From NCBI RefSeq assembly GCF_041381155.1, contig NC_091134.1:72127469-72191468 (forward strand): a stretch of DNA of 64,000 bases, read 5' to 3'. Made by a program: the position numbers and the translations under genes. Positions 31,346 to 43,110 of this stretch are shown piece by piece (the stretch's first letter is position 1; each line of letters begins with the position of its first letter). Origin of the DNA: Argopecten irradians (lineage: Eukaryota; Mollusca; Bivalvia; Pectinida; Pectinidae). The notes under the pieces were generated by a model. The model saw only the letters and a list, made by a program, of their open reading frames with translations. It searched no databases and was not told the origin of the DNA.

Positions 31346-33678
31346 CTGGTTTAAGACGAAAAAGTGATCGTTCCTAAACCTGGACAAACCAGAAAGTTAT
31401 TTAAGCTCTAAGCTTGTTTTCCGATTCCGAAATGTGTTAATGTAATGTTTGTACATGTATCAATAAATGAATAAAATACTGGGGTTTTTTTTCGTTAACC
31501 ACAGTGGCTGTTCGGAAAGACTGTCTTAGTGTAGACACGGTGACTACGGGAGAAGACTGGTGTCTAATGCCATCTGTATCAAATCAACGTCCTTGTATTC
31601 TGTCGTGACGTCATTATCACGCGGTGGTAATATTGACGTGGAATAAAGTAGTCCAAGTACAGATTACTGTAGCGTTCTCCGCAAAACTGAAGCGTCAATA
31701 TTTGTGACACTGTTGGCAGTCTGTTCGCTAAAATTTTAGCTCGCTAAAGTTACATCATTTACAGAAACTTGACAGTTACTGTATTGCGGAAGGACTTTGT
31801 TTATGTGGGCCCTTGATAATAATATCCGGGGTCAATCGATCAGGTTATAACACCTTTCGCTTGTTCCGTTAATTGAGTTATTGAAGGTGGATGTCTAATA
31901 GATTGATCTGTGTTAGGTCTCGGACAGCAGTAGTTATGTTTGACCAATAAGTGAAAGCTTTGTCCTCGGATGTCTAATTCCTGTTTTATCAGCTTTGGAC
32001 CGTAACGTGGTTAATTTACATTGATTGGCACTTAACCTAATTATCGCTGCACTTATATACGTATATCACACGTGTCCAGGTCAGGCAGATTTACACTTTA
32101 CAACGGCAGAAAATCTTTTATCCATTAGTACAATAGAACTATCGCTGCGATTGTGTCTGCTACAGTGTACGTCATAGATGACAATGGTAAACGGAAATAA
32201 AAGTCGGTCTTTAACAACTCAAGTCATTAAAACCTTATTATCCTCGTCCCCCTCCCTCCACAAAAGTTACCCCTTACCCACCCTGTATACAAAACCAACG
32301 TTTACGAGTTCATGCGTTATACGATCAATGTGATTGACCCAGTTGACCCCTGGCTCATTTGCATGTACGTCATCAGCGACCTAGTTAGCGAGTGTATACA
32401 TGTATGTAGCTTGCTGAAGGGATTTTCACTTACTAGATATTCCCTGGGGTGTCTAGCTCGACAACGCATTGTTAGCTTGACAGGCACGACATGGAGCCGG
32501 ATTGGTTAAAGCTGAGTCGTATTTAAGGCCGCCATTGAATCACTACCATAACGAGATCTGTCGCTAGTTTTATGTTAGGTAGTTGGATAAAGTCTGTTTA
32601 ATTTGGCCTAATGTTACTAAATCACTGCTTAGTACTCTAACATTGATCAATAAACATAGAATCTCTATACCATCCGTCCGTACATCTGGGTTCCCAAGCA
32701 AGCAGGTCGTCAATATGCTAGCCTACTTGTAGCTCATTGAAACAATATGACGTCATATCCATAACGTCATATTGGTAAAAAAGATAATAGCATATGTCAA
32801 ACCAAGGACTTATAAATCCTTGCTCATACATTATTTTAAGGTTATCCCCAACTAAAAATCCTTGTTCACGTCCTAAAACTTTCCGGTTTTGCTAATTACT
32901 ACTACTATAAAAGTTTGAGGACGTTGATGAAATCATTATTCAACAACCTTATGTCTTGCTACATGCTTTTTAACTTGAGTCTTTGACATCATTAATGGTT
33001 CCAACGTCACACAAACGAGTAACTATGGTAAAAGAAACCGGCTATTCTTGCTAAGTTTCGTCATTTATAAACTACAGAAAAAAAAAACACGCACATACAT
33101 GCGCATTTAACAACCAATTATTTATGTAAGCCAAATTAAAAACGCTAGTTGTCTCGGATGGAAATTACGCGATAAAACCGGAGTACCCGTGGAAAACGTT
33201 AATCTAGCTAGTAACGCAATTTTGTCTTAGTGAAAAATAAATCTGATACTCTATGTGTGTGTTGTATAATCATAGTAATAACGTTTACGAATTACACAGG
33301 TTTTTTTCTGAAAATGCAGGTAAAATCAAAGACGTTATTTCTTTGACCTTTAACCCTTATGATTGTCCCCAGGTTTCCGGATGGCGGTGTTACAATATCC
33401 GGCCGTATCTGCTATATCGGCCGACTTTACGATAATATGGTGACAGGATTATTGATTTTAAGGCCATTGTCACAGAAAAATATAAAAACTGTATCATTTC
33501 CATCGATTTTGCACTAATACATAAACAATGGCGGCTGTTGGCGACTACTGCAGTGTAGACTCCGGGACAGTAGGCACAGCGAACGTGATCGGAAATTTAC
33601 ATGTTTTAGCATTTAATATAACTAATGACCCGGAGGTGATAGGTGGTGAGGCGGAGGTGGGCGAATATTGATAATCTA
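31346..33678. other. Intergenic stretch, no gene recognised
   Basis: AT-rich and without ordered repeats. One small open frame with a good start context lies at 33528-33671. Nothing else supportable was seen on either strand. Confidence 0.55.
33528..33671 (+). CDS. Possible small ORF of 47 residues
   Basis: ACAATGG gives a favourable start context. The frame MAAVGDYCSVDSGTVGTANV continues to a TGA at 33669-33671 and is locally richer in GC and CpG than its surroundings. It might be the first exon or upstream frame of an unrecognised transcript, or chance. I recognise no family. Confidence 0.2.
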   Translation: MAAVGDYCSVDSGTVGTANVIGNLHVLAFNITNDPEVIGGEAEVGEY

Positions 33679-33843
33679 TGTCGATTTATACCGTAAATAT
33701 ACTGTAAATAATCAGGACTGTCGATTTATACCGTAAATATACTGTAAATAATCAGGGCTGTCGATTTATACCGTAAATATACTGTACATAATCAGGGCTG
33801 TCGATTAATACCGTAAAGATTTATACCGTAAATATACTGTAAA
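33679..33843. repeat. 40-bp tandem repeat, about four units
   Basis: The unit is TGTCGATTTATACCGTAAAT plus ATACTGTAAATAATCAGGAC. The last unit is rearranged. Another single copy lies at 35056-35104, immediately before the 57-bp array. Confidence 0.9.
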
Positions 33844-33889
33844 TCACCTATTGTCCAGTAAATTGACCACATTGAAATCGGACTATGAA

Positions 33890-34210
33890 AAATTGATTAT
33901 TTTCGAAAGCCGTCAATTATTAGTTTACGTCATTTGTGATGGTCTCGGGTTCCTTTCTGCCAATTTTCATGACTCAGACTTCATAAGATAAATTTCAACC
34001 CACACGGAAAGAGAGATTATAAAAACACAGCGGTAATTTACGTTACCGCGACGTCAACATTCATACTAGGTTAATTAAAGACGAAAGCCGTCAATTTGTT
34101 AGTTTATGTCATTTGTAAGCGTCCTTGACACACACAGAAAGATGATTACAAGAAACACAACTGTAATTTACGTTACAACAACGTCAATGCGATTGAGACT
34201 GAAAACTACA
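33890..34210. repeat. Diverged direct duplication with TAATTTACGTTAC motif
   Basis: GAAAGCCGTCAATT, TAGTTTAYGTCATTTGT, a CACACRGAAAGA segment and TAATTTACGTTAC follow in the same order near 33904-34046 and again near 34084-34172. Further TACGTTACC-type motifs occur at about 34695, 34720 and 34890, and inverted near 34516. Confidence 0.6.
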
Positions 34211-35055
34211 TCAAATAAAAACTCACTCAGTGTATTTTTGCCTTTTATTTGAAACTTTAATATTAATGGACGGAATTTAAAATATCAATCGTCATCATGT
34301 GCGCTCTTTCAAAGCAAATCGTGTACATTGAATGTATCATATCATTATTCCAGTCAATTCAATCTAAAACCACATACACTATTGTTTTAAACAGAGATTT
34401 AAGAAGCATGGTGACACAGAGATTATAAATAACATACTACTAAAACAAAATGTGAAATTTGATCACTCACTCACTTTTCATAATTTTATTGTCTTTTCCA
34501 TGGGTATTAATTGCAGTAACGTAGATTACACTGAATCGTCCCTTTGACGTTTTTAAACATTAAAGTGATATATCTGTGATTTATTATAAGTACACATAAC
34601 TTAACAGCTTCGATAAGATTTTTACGTTCCCTTAACTCCTTCTGTTTTTCAGCTTTCGTCATTGGAACTCTGCAAATAAAGATTTAAAAATCGTGTAATT
34701 TACGTTACCAAATTCTGTAATCTACGTTACCATAACATTAAAGCGTCTTATCGTCATTATAATGTAAATTAATCTGTAACAACAGTTTCACTCGGAAGAT
34801 AACTTATTCATTGACAATAGAGCATTTTTTTTAAATATTGCTACCAAATTCTTATTAGGTTTATAGAAGAAATTATAACATAATTTAGTGTAAGCTACGT
34901 TACCGTTAACATTAAATTGAACTCGTGTGTTTTGCTACTATAAAACAAGACATTTATTATTTTGTTTCAAACAGATCCTATTATCCACAAAAAAAAGCAT
35001 GCAATACTTCATAATATCTTTTTGTTGTAAAATAGTGCAATATATTACGACATGT
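34211..35055. other. Intergenic stretch, no gene recognised
   Basis: AT-rich. Only scattered ACGTTAC motifs were noticed. Confidence 0.5.
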
Positions 35056-35104
35056 GTAAATAATCAGGACTGTCGATTTATACCGTGAATATATTGTAAA
35101 TATT
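35056..35104. repeat. Solitary copy of the 40-bp repeat at the edge of the 57-bp array
   Basis: AATAATCAGGACTGTCGATT, then TATACCGTGAATATATTGTAAA, matches the 33679-33843 units with three or four changes. It abuts the start of the 57-bp array at 35107. Confidence 0.8.
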
Positions 35105-35106
35105 GT

Positions 35107-37545
35107 GAAAACTGGAGAACTGTCAAACGGTCACAGTGAAGAACCCGTGACCAAAAGGTGGAGGACTAGTGGTAGACTTCAAATGGTCACATTGAAGAAC
35201 CCGTGACAAAAAGGTGGAGAACTCGTGGTAGACTGTCAAATGGTCACATTGAAGAACCCGTGACCAAAAGCTGGAGGACTAGTGGTAGGCTGTCAAATGG
35301 TCACAATGAAGAACCCGTGACCAAAAGATGGAGGACTAGTGGTAGACTGTCAAATGGTCACAATGAAGAACCCGTGACCAAAAGGTGGAGGACTAGTGGT
35401 AGACTGTCAAATGGTCACATTGAAGAACCCGTGACCAAAAGGTGGAGGACTAGTGGTAGACTGTCAAATGGTCACATTGAAGAACCCGTGACCAAAAGGT
35501 GGAGGACTAGTGGTAGACTGTCTAATGGTCACATTGAAGAACCCGTGACCAAAAGGTGGAGGACTAGTGGTGGACTGTCTAATGGTCACAGTGAAGAACC
35601 CGTGACCAAAAGGTGGAGGACTCGTGGTAGACTGTCAAATGGTCACATTGAAGAACCCGTGACCAAAAGATGGAGGACTAGTGGTAGACTGTCAAATGGT
35701 CACAATGAAGAACCCGTGACCAAAAGATGGAGGACTAGTGGTAGACTGTCTAATGGTCACATTGAAGAACCCGTGACCAAAAGATGGAGGACTAGTGGTA
35801 GGCTGTCAAATGGTCACAATGAAGAACCCGTGACCAAAAGATGGAGGACTAGTGGTAGACTGTCAAATGGTCACATTGAAGAACCCGTGACCAAAAGATG
35901 GAGGACTAGTGGTAGACTGTCAAATGGTCACATTGAAGAACCCGTGACCAAAGGGTTGAGGACTAGTGGTGGACTGTCAAATGGTCACATTGAAGAACTC
36001 GTGACCAAAAGGTGGAGGACTCGTGGTAGACTGTCTAATGGTCACAGTGAAGAACCCGTGACCAAAAGGTGGAGGACTAGTGGTAGACTGTCTAATGGTC
36101 ACATTGAAGAACCCGTGACCAAAAGGTGGAGGACTCGTGGTAGACTGTCTAATGGTCACATTGAAGAACCCGTGACAAAAAGGTGGAGGACTAGTGGTAG
36201 ACTGTCTAATGGTCACATTGAAGAACCCGTGACCAAAAGGTGGAGGACTCATGGTAGACTGTCTAATGGTCACAATGAAGAACTCGTGACCAAAGGGTTG
36301 AGGACTAGTGGTAGACTGTCTAATGGTCACAATGAAGAACTCGTGACCAAAGGGTTGAGGACTAGTGGTAGACTGTCAAATGATCACAATGAAGAACCCG
36401 TGACCAAAAGGTGGAGGACTCGTGGTAGACTGTCTAATGGTCACAGTGAAGAACTCGTGACCAAAAGGGTTGAGGACTCGTGGTAGACTGTCTAATGGTC
36501 ACAGTGAAGAACCCGTGACCAAAAGGTGGAGGACTAGTGGTAGACTGTCTAATGGTCACATTGAAGAACCCGTGACCAAAAGGTGGAGGACTCGTGGTAG
36601 ACTGTCTAATGGTCACAGTGAAGAACCCGTGACCAAAAGGTGGAGGACTAGTGGTAGACTGTCTAATGGTCACATTGAAGAACCCGTGACCAAAAGGTGG
36701 AGGACTAGTGGTAGACTGTCTAATGGTCACAATGAAGAACTCGTGACCAAAGGGTTGAGGACTAGTGGTAGAGTGTCTAATGGTCACAATGAAGAACTCG
36801 TGACCAAAGGGTTGAGGACTAGTGGTAGACTGTCAAATGATCACAATGAAGAACCCGTGACCAAAAGGTGGAGGACTCGTGGTAGACTGTCTAATTGTCA
36901 CAGTGAAGAACCCGTGACCAAAAGGTGGAGGACTAGTGGTAGACTGTCAAATGGTCACATTGAAGAACCCGTGACCAAAAGGTGGAGGACTCATGGTAGA
37001 CTGTCTAATGGTCACATTGAAGAACTCGTGACCAAAAGGTGGAGGACTCGTGGTAGACTGTAAAATGGTCACATTGAAGAACCCGTGACCAAAAGGTGGA
37101 GGACTCGTGGTAGACTGTCTAATGGTCACATTGAAGAACCCGTGACCAAAAGGTGGAGGACTCGTGGTAGACTGTCTAATGGTCACATTGAAGAACCCGT
37201 GACCAAAAGGTGGAGGACTAGTGGTAGACTGTCAAATGGTCACATTGAAGAACCCGTGACCAAAAGGTGGAGGACTAGTGGTAGACTGTCTAATGGTCAC
37301 ATTGAAGAACCCGTGACCAAAAGGTGGAGGACTAGTGGTGGACTGTCTAATGGTCACAGTGAAGAACCCGTGACCAAAAGGTGGAGGACTCGTGGTAGAC
37401 TGTCAAATGGTCACATTGAAGAACCCGTGACCAAAAGGTGGAGGACTCGTGGTAGACTGTCTAATGGTCACAGTGAAGAACCCGTGACCAAAAGGTGGAG
37501 GACTCGTGGTAGACTGTCAAATGGTCACGGTGGAACCAGATGGTG
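35107..37545. repeat. 57-bp minisatellite, about 43 units
   Basis: The unit is GAAGAACCCGTGACCAAAAG, GTGGAGGACTAGTGGTAGAC, TGTCAAATGGTCACATT (57 bp). Because 57 is divisible by three, a plus frame stays open for 427 codons from 35203 (19-residue unit EEPVTKRWRTSGRLSNGHI). Variation includes silent and non-silent sites (TCA/TCT AAT; AGT/CGT; ATT/AAT/AGT). Each unit carries GGTCAC, 12 bases, GTGACC, a 6-bp dyad. Block repeats of variant sets are visible (compare 36270-36480 with 36720-36900). No splice or start context argues for a gene. Confidence 0.96.
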
Positions 37546-37923
37546 AAATTAGGTTGTAGATTGCTAGGTATGGTAAGGGTCTTTTTTCCCCAAATCCGCT
37601 ATTTTAAAATATCAAGTTTGTTCTAGGTTGTGCTCTATTGTTTTTAAAAGAAAAACTAACAAAAAATATGCCAAAATTGACCAAATGTTCAAATTTCCAT
37701 AATTTATGCAAAGTTACCAAGGTTCTATTGCAAAAACCTACTATCTGTCAACCAAAATATCATTAAGTTTTTATCAGGGGTGTATTCAATAGTTCAAACG
37801 CAGCAACTTAATTTCTAAATACTTAATTTGAAATTTGGCAGATTAAGGGGCCAAAAGGAGTCATTACCATATCTAGTCTTTTATATACCGTAATATCTAC
37901 ATGCATTTCATTGCTCATATATG

Positions 37924-38456
37924 TTTGGTTTGATTAATTAACGTCCTATTAACAGCCAGGGTCATGTTAGGACGGCCTCCCATGTATGCGGAGTGTAGCG
38001 TGTTTGAAGTGAGAGGTGCGTGTTTTGGGAGACTGCGTTATGTTCGTTTTGTGTCTTTTTGTTATATATATATAGTGGAACTGTTGCCCTTGTTATAGTG
38101 CTGTATCACTGAAGCATGCCACCGAAGACGCCAGGCAACACACCCCACCCGATCACATTATACTGACAATGGGCGAACCAGTCGTCCTACTCCCAGCACG
38201 CTAAGCAGGAGCAGAAACTACCACTTGTATAGACTTCTGTGTGTCTCGGTCAGGGGACAGAACCCAGAGCCTTCCTCACAGGGGTGAACGCTCAACCCAA
38301 GGCCAAAAGTGAGGCGGTGCCAAGGGAGGCAATAGTAAAGATAAAGTCAGTTAGGAAGAAGAGAAAAGATAATATCCTAAATTTAGTCGCCTTTTACGAT
38401 CATGCAATAGGGGCAGCAGACCTACAATTCTAACGCCCTACCTGCAGGGCCATATG
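37924..38456 (-). mobile_element. Dispersed repeat of unknown class with SINE-like tail
   Basis: On the minus strand it begins GGCCCTGCAGGTAGGGCGTT and ends with CATGACCCTGGCTGTTAATA then GGACGTTAATTAATC. The terminal ACATGACCCTGGCTGTTAA is shared with the tail of the SINE at 45612-45802. Sequences of this type look familiar to me from scallops and other bivalves, which I cannot check. It encodes no recognisable protein; the 64-codon plus frame inside it is incidental. Confidence 0.55.
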
Positions 38457-38639
38457 CCAAATGATTTATGAGACACGCTGTTTACAATAGTATGTGCTAT
38501 ACACTACATTGTACGAAGCTTCCATCCATTATCCTGGTTTGAGCTTCCTGGTACGGGATCCACAACTCTTTTGTCTTTGTCATTTAACCATCTGTCCATA
38601 ATGGAAGAATACCTTTAAAAAATTGGAAATCCGCAAAAT

Positions 38640-38890
38640 ATTTGAGAATTAGTTACTTTTTATATAAAAATGGACCTACCAGAGTGTCTATAGACTATTT
38701 CTTGATGTTTTAGAGGTCTAGAAGAAGACAAATCGGTAAAGTTATATTCTACTTTGGTGTATAGTACAATGTAGAATATTATTTTACCGATTCTTGATAT
38801 AGACCCCTGGAAACGTCTCAAAATAGTCTATGGGCACCCTGGAGGGTCCATATTGATATAAACTGTAAGTGATTCTCAGATTTCTGTGAG
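38640..38890. repeat. Fold-back element, copy 1
   Basis: Left TTGAGAATTAGTTACTTT and right AACTGTAAGTGATTCTCAGA are inverted, as are TGGACCTACCAGAGTGTCTA with TGGGCACCCTGGAGGGTCCA, and AATCGGTAAA with TTTACCGATT. The same order of paired segments occurs at 55010-55282, defining a small fold-back family. Confidence 0.7.
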
Positions 38891-41800
38891 CTTGACAAAT
38901 TATTGATACTGGTTCGATGTATGTCCATATCACAACATATATACACTAATGACTTATATTATCATTAATATGGATATCTTCTTGAAAAGTTCGACTGAAT
39001 TATTTTGACAACTCCAAACATCTCTGCAAAGTTTCGTTCACTTTCGTAAACAATAATTGGGACCATATTGAAAACGAATCTGACGATTTAGTAAAGCAGA
39101 CCGAAGTTCCCAGCTGGGTACGCTAAGGCCAGACTCCGGTAATAACCCGCGTGCAACAAAACTACAAAAGGGCGAGAGAGAAACAGTTCTACATACCTTG
39201 GGAAGTAGGGGGCGGGATGTTAAATGATCTCATAGTGTGGCCCAGTAGGCTAATTAATAAAAGTGTCCGGTTCAATTATATGTTCACGTCAGACAGAGAT
39301 ATACGAGTATAATAAGGAAATGGCTGCACTATACCATGTTTACCCTACGACGTCAATAAAATGCATTGTTTATCTAATCCTGTAGACTAATGTGATGTGA
39401 TGTAGTGTGAAAGTTTAGAATAACCCAAGATGATGATATCGATTGTTTTTATGTATTACATGTGCATCACGAATATACCAGCCATCATTAATTTTACGTA
39501 AATTTGATTCAACAGTGTCCATAACTTGCCCATTCCTTTAGTACCCATATACCAATAATCCCGCGTGTCCTCCAGCAAAACCTAATATACAGAAATGGTC
39601 GTTTAAATAGAGAGTGATATCCAGAAATTTGTCAAGACGTTCAAAACGCGCCGCCAGTAGTGAATAGCTAATTATATAAAGTTCTGACCCTGGTGTCACG
39701 ACAAAGGTAACAACGGTAACGTATCCTTTGTATTTTACGTAGATTCAGGTTTTCTCCGCTTATTTATAGACTTCGAAGAATCCTGTATATATTAAAGGAG
39801 ATATTCAATTTTGATTTGCAGCTCACATCATCAGGTGATAAATTCGATAGTAACGGCCGGCATCTCACATACGATGGATGTAAACTAAAGGATTCTACAA
39901 ATAAGATCTATTTATGAAAAACATTGTTTGACAGACAGAGCATTTAACATTTATTTTCTAGGATGAAAACATAACAAATCAATATACTATTGCTCGTCAT
40001 CGCATATCCAACATCTAGACAAGCTATTATCTAATTTAATTTGTAATTAAAATGTAGGTTCCTGATTTTAAATTGGAACTTTATATAGTTAAAGCGTATA
40101 CATGACGTCGGATATAGTTAAGATAATTGGTTTCCTAGGAAACGTATACGTCATTTTCATTAAATTCAAATGAAATACTGCTGTCTTTATTTATAGTTGA
40201 CGGAAGATGCCTTAAATCTCCCGATAGCCAGTAATAGAATAAGGTTAAGTTTTACATGTTGTACAATTACGCACGCTACGACATTACTTACAGAAATAAT
40301 AACGCGGCCCTTCATTAAAGCTAACTCCGTTAAAGTCGCCTATAAAACATCTCCTATAAAATGGTGATAAATCTAAACCCACGTGGCATAGATGCTAAGA
40401 AATATATATCAGAACAAAAAGGGACAATCGTGTAACAAATTCAGTGTCATGTGAAGTGCTACGTTGATGTATAATAACAATAGAATCGTGGTATAGAGAT
40501 TTAGTGTGTCGACAATGCGTCTGAAATATTCAAAGTACCATGCAAAACGCCTGAAAAACCGTCCTACGATAACTTGGTTTCTTGATTTCTAATTATATTT
40601 ATACAATTTGATACAATCAATAAAAATATCAAAACGGATTGTTGACGTTGATTTATAAAATCTAGCGAGAGAGATTTGAATTAAAATCATTAGTCATTTT
40701 TGTTACCGAAATTACCGTCGAAAATAATAAGTTAGATAATCATTGGAAAAATCAGGAACTGTTTTTCAATTACGAAGCAACAATATCATAGAAAACCATG
40801 ATTTTGTAGGTGTTAAAATCATTAATGTATTTTACTTATGTAATATGTATCTATACCAGTCTGGTATAGAGGACATGGGAACCAGAATTAATCTTATCTT
40901 ATCTTATAATCTGGTTTATGAAGAAGGCCTTTTACATCATATATTCTGTGCTTTATACTGGCATTGATTCGTGATCTGATGGTTTTAAATTCGTGTGATT
41001 TCTGAGAAGAAACGAGTACCACGATAAAAAAAATATATTTTGGATGGGTTTTTTTTCGCCCATGAAAGTTTTAAAGATGCATCTACCGCCGACAGAGCAT
41101 TATATATAAACAATAATTATAATTTATACAATAATAAATGTTTAATCGCGTATATAAATACATATAAAATAGTTTGGTTTGCTTTTATTGTATGCCCTAT
41201 CACTATCTCATTCCATATAGGTGCCGTGGATTTTTTCGGAGCGCAGTTAATTGATTTCAATATTTCTATTCTGAATCAAATTAAGCCCCAACTTGTCCAT
41301 GTTATAGTGTTAAGTAATACATTTTTATTGAAGAAAAATACTTCTTCTTCTGTTCCTTTTTAATGGATGAAAATTAGCAGTCATACTAAGTATAGTCTGT
41401 GTTATTTTTTGTGATTGTTTATAAATTTACAAAATTTGTCTGCTGTCTTTAACTAACAAATGAATTGTGTTATGGTAACAGGAGGGTCATGTGGTAGATA
41501 ATACCTTTGTTAACATCTAATCAGTCCTCGATAATTAAAGTTTATTATTATTATTTGCATAACAATATAACCTTTAATGCTGAATGGTGAAATTGTAAAA
41601 TAATAAGAAGACATAAAGCTAATTTGCGTGCAGTTAGTTTATCTCTTATAACATAATCAATAAATGCAGTAAGTTACATTAGAGAAAGTAAACATTTGTC
41701 ATAATCATATTTCTACGTGCATCTACAAAACAGTTGGCAAAAACGAAGTTTCAGTTGGCTAGGCACAAACACGAAAAGAATGTGTGTAATTACTGACATT

Positions 41801-42177
41801 CTGCCATGTAATGTGGCATTAAGTAGAGAAAGTTTGGGCAAACAACGACGAACACGTTAACAAGTAACGTGTATTATGTTCACATGTGTTCAAACACACA
41901 TTTTCACAATGTAAGTAACCGACTTCAGACCGTATATTGTATTGATTTTCCAGATCCCCTCTCTGGTGATAGACGTCTTTCACGATGTGCACTTGTCGGC
42001 AAATCCACCGATAGCCATTGCCGAGAAGACTGCGGACGCGTGAAGTGGTGATCGGTACTTCGATCTTAAATTAACACCAAAAAATATGACATCTGCTAAT
42101 GTTTACATAGTGCATCAGTAACTTTACGATAGTGAAAGTACCTCGATACTACTACTTCCGTGTTTTGATGACCTTTG
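38891..42177. other. Intergenic stretch upstream of the PDE3-like gene
   Basis: No exon recognised. It is AT-rich with occasional hairpins, for example TCTATACCAG/CTGGTATAGA at 40850-40870. The promoter and any untranslated upstream exon of the PDE3-like gene should lie at its right end, but no TATA box stands out. Confidence 0.5.
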
Positions 42178-42191
42178 CCGCTAGGGGGCCT
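42178..42191 (+). promoter_or_regulatory. CTCF-like motif upstream of the PDE3-like start
   Basis: CCGCTAGGGGGCCT agrees with the CTCF core CCASYAGRKGGCRS at 11 of 14 positions and lies 53 bases before the start codon. CTCF occurs across bilaterians; binding here is inference. Confidence 0.35.
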
Positions 42192-42243
42192 GTCTTGAAT
42201 TATTACCCATAATTCCTATAATGTGGTAGACTGAGAGACGAAA

Positions 42244-43110
42244 ATGGCTCTCCATCGTTCGTCGATGTCCAGTAGAAGGGGTTCTAAGAACGATTCACAG
42301 AAAGACGACGATGAACCGGACAACAACGGATACATACAGATACTTGTTAAGCCGCTGGAACAAGGGCATTTCAATCTTGTGTTAAATTGGTTCGGTATAC
42401 ACAATTTCTCGACCCAGCAAGTCGGGGCAGCATATGGAATAGTCGTTCTTCTTGGCAGTGTGTTATTGTATCAACTTGTGAAATGTGATCTCGGTTCGTA
42501 TTTTCAACGACTATGTGGGGTGCTGGTACCAATGTTTACAATAATGTGTTGTTTTTACTGGCTGTCACTTTATTTAAGACAAAGTTGGAACACGACGAGT
42601 GTTTATTTTCTATTTTCATCTTGTTTCGTTGGAGAGACCATAGCTCAAATTCTCATCAGCAACTGGTTTGGGGGCACGGGGAGTTCGCCCCCACAGAGCT
42701 CTGGCGGGGGCGAAGAGGTACCCCCGTCTAGTCCAACAACACAACCCCTCGTAGTTTTTATTGTGCTATTTTCTGTGTGTACAGCTAGTGTATTCTCTTC
42801 TCTGGAAACTATACACAGTTCCATGGTCATAACATTAGTAAGCTTTACCAGATTTCTGGCCTGTTCATCTTTAGGCGATTTGCCTCAAAGTCTCAGACCA
42901 TATTTGGCCTACATTTGTGGTCTTGTTGGAATCATCATATCAAAATATATGGAAACAATTTTAAAACCTCCAATTAATAATTTCATGACGCACGATGGAA
43001 AAATATCGGTCATAAAGAGACGGCGGTCAAGTTCTTCAAGTGCACATGCGTTTTCCGCTCATAGATCTGCTAGACGTACGTCATTACCAGCTTTGATACC
43101 AAAATCACAG
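42244..43110 (+). CDS. PDE3: Phosphodiesterase 3-like, first coding exon (membrane-anchoring N-terminus)
   Basis: PDE3 enzymes hydrolyse cAMP and cGMP and are anchored to internal membranes by an N-terminal hydrophobic region. The exon encodes 289 residues: a Ser/Asp-rich head, five or six hydrophobic segments (about residues 57-77, 90-115, 121-143, 163-182, 195-240), a Gly/Ser/Pro-rich loop, then KRRRSSSSS and RRTSLPALIPKSQ. The last parts match the basic phosphoserine motifs of PDE3A/B (RRRSSS and RRPSLPCISREQ) that follow the membrane region, in the same order. An in-frame TGA at 42232 lies 12 bases upstream, so this ATG is the first possible start. The donor CACAG/GTAGGT ends the exon in phase 0. 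The catalytic HD domain is not in the window. Confidence 0.85.

Noticed and set aside
35203-37546. Plus-strand repetitive protein in the 57-bp array
   Set aside because: Unit length divisible by three explains the openness, and the substitutions seen include many non-silent ones. Kept as a repeat.
41040-41363. 107-codon plus frame
   Set aside because: AT-rich composition (Asn, Ile, Tyr, Lys), no recognisable domain, and no support from neighbouring signals.
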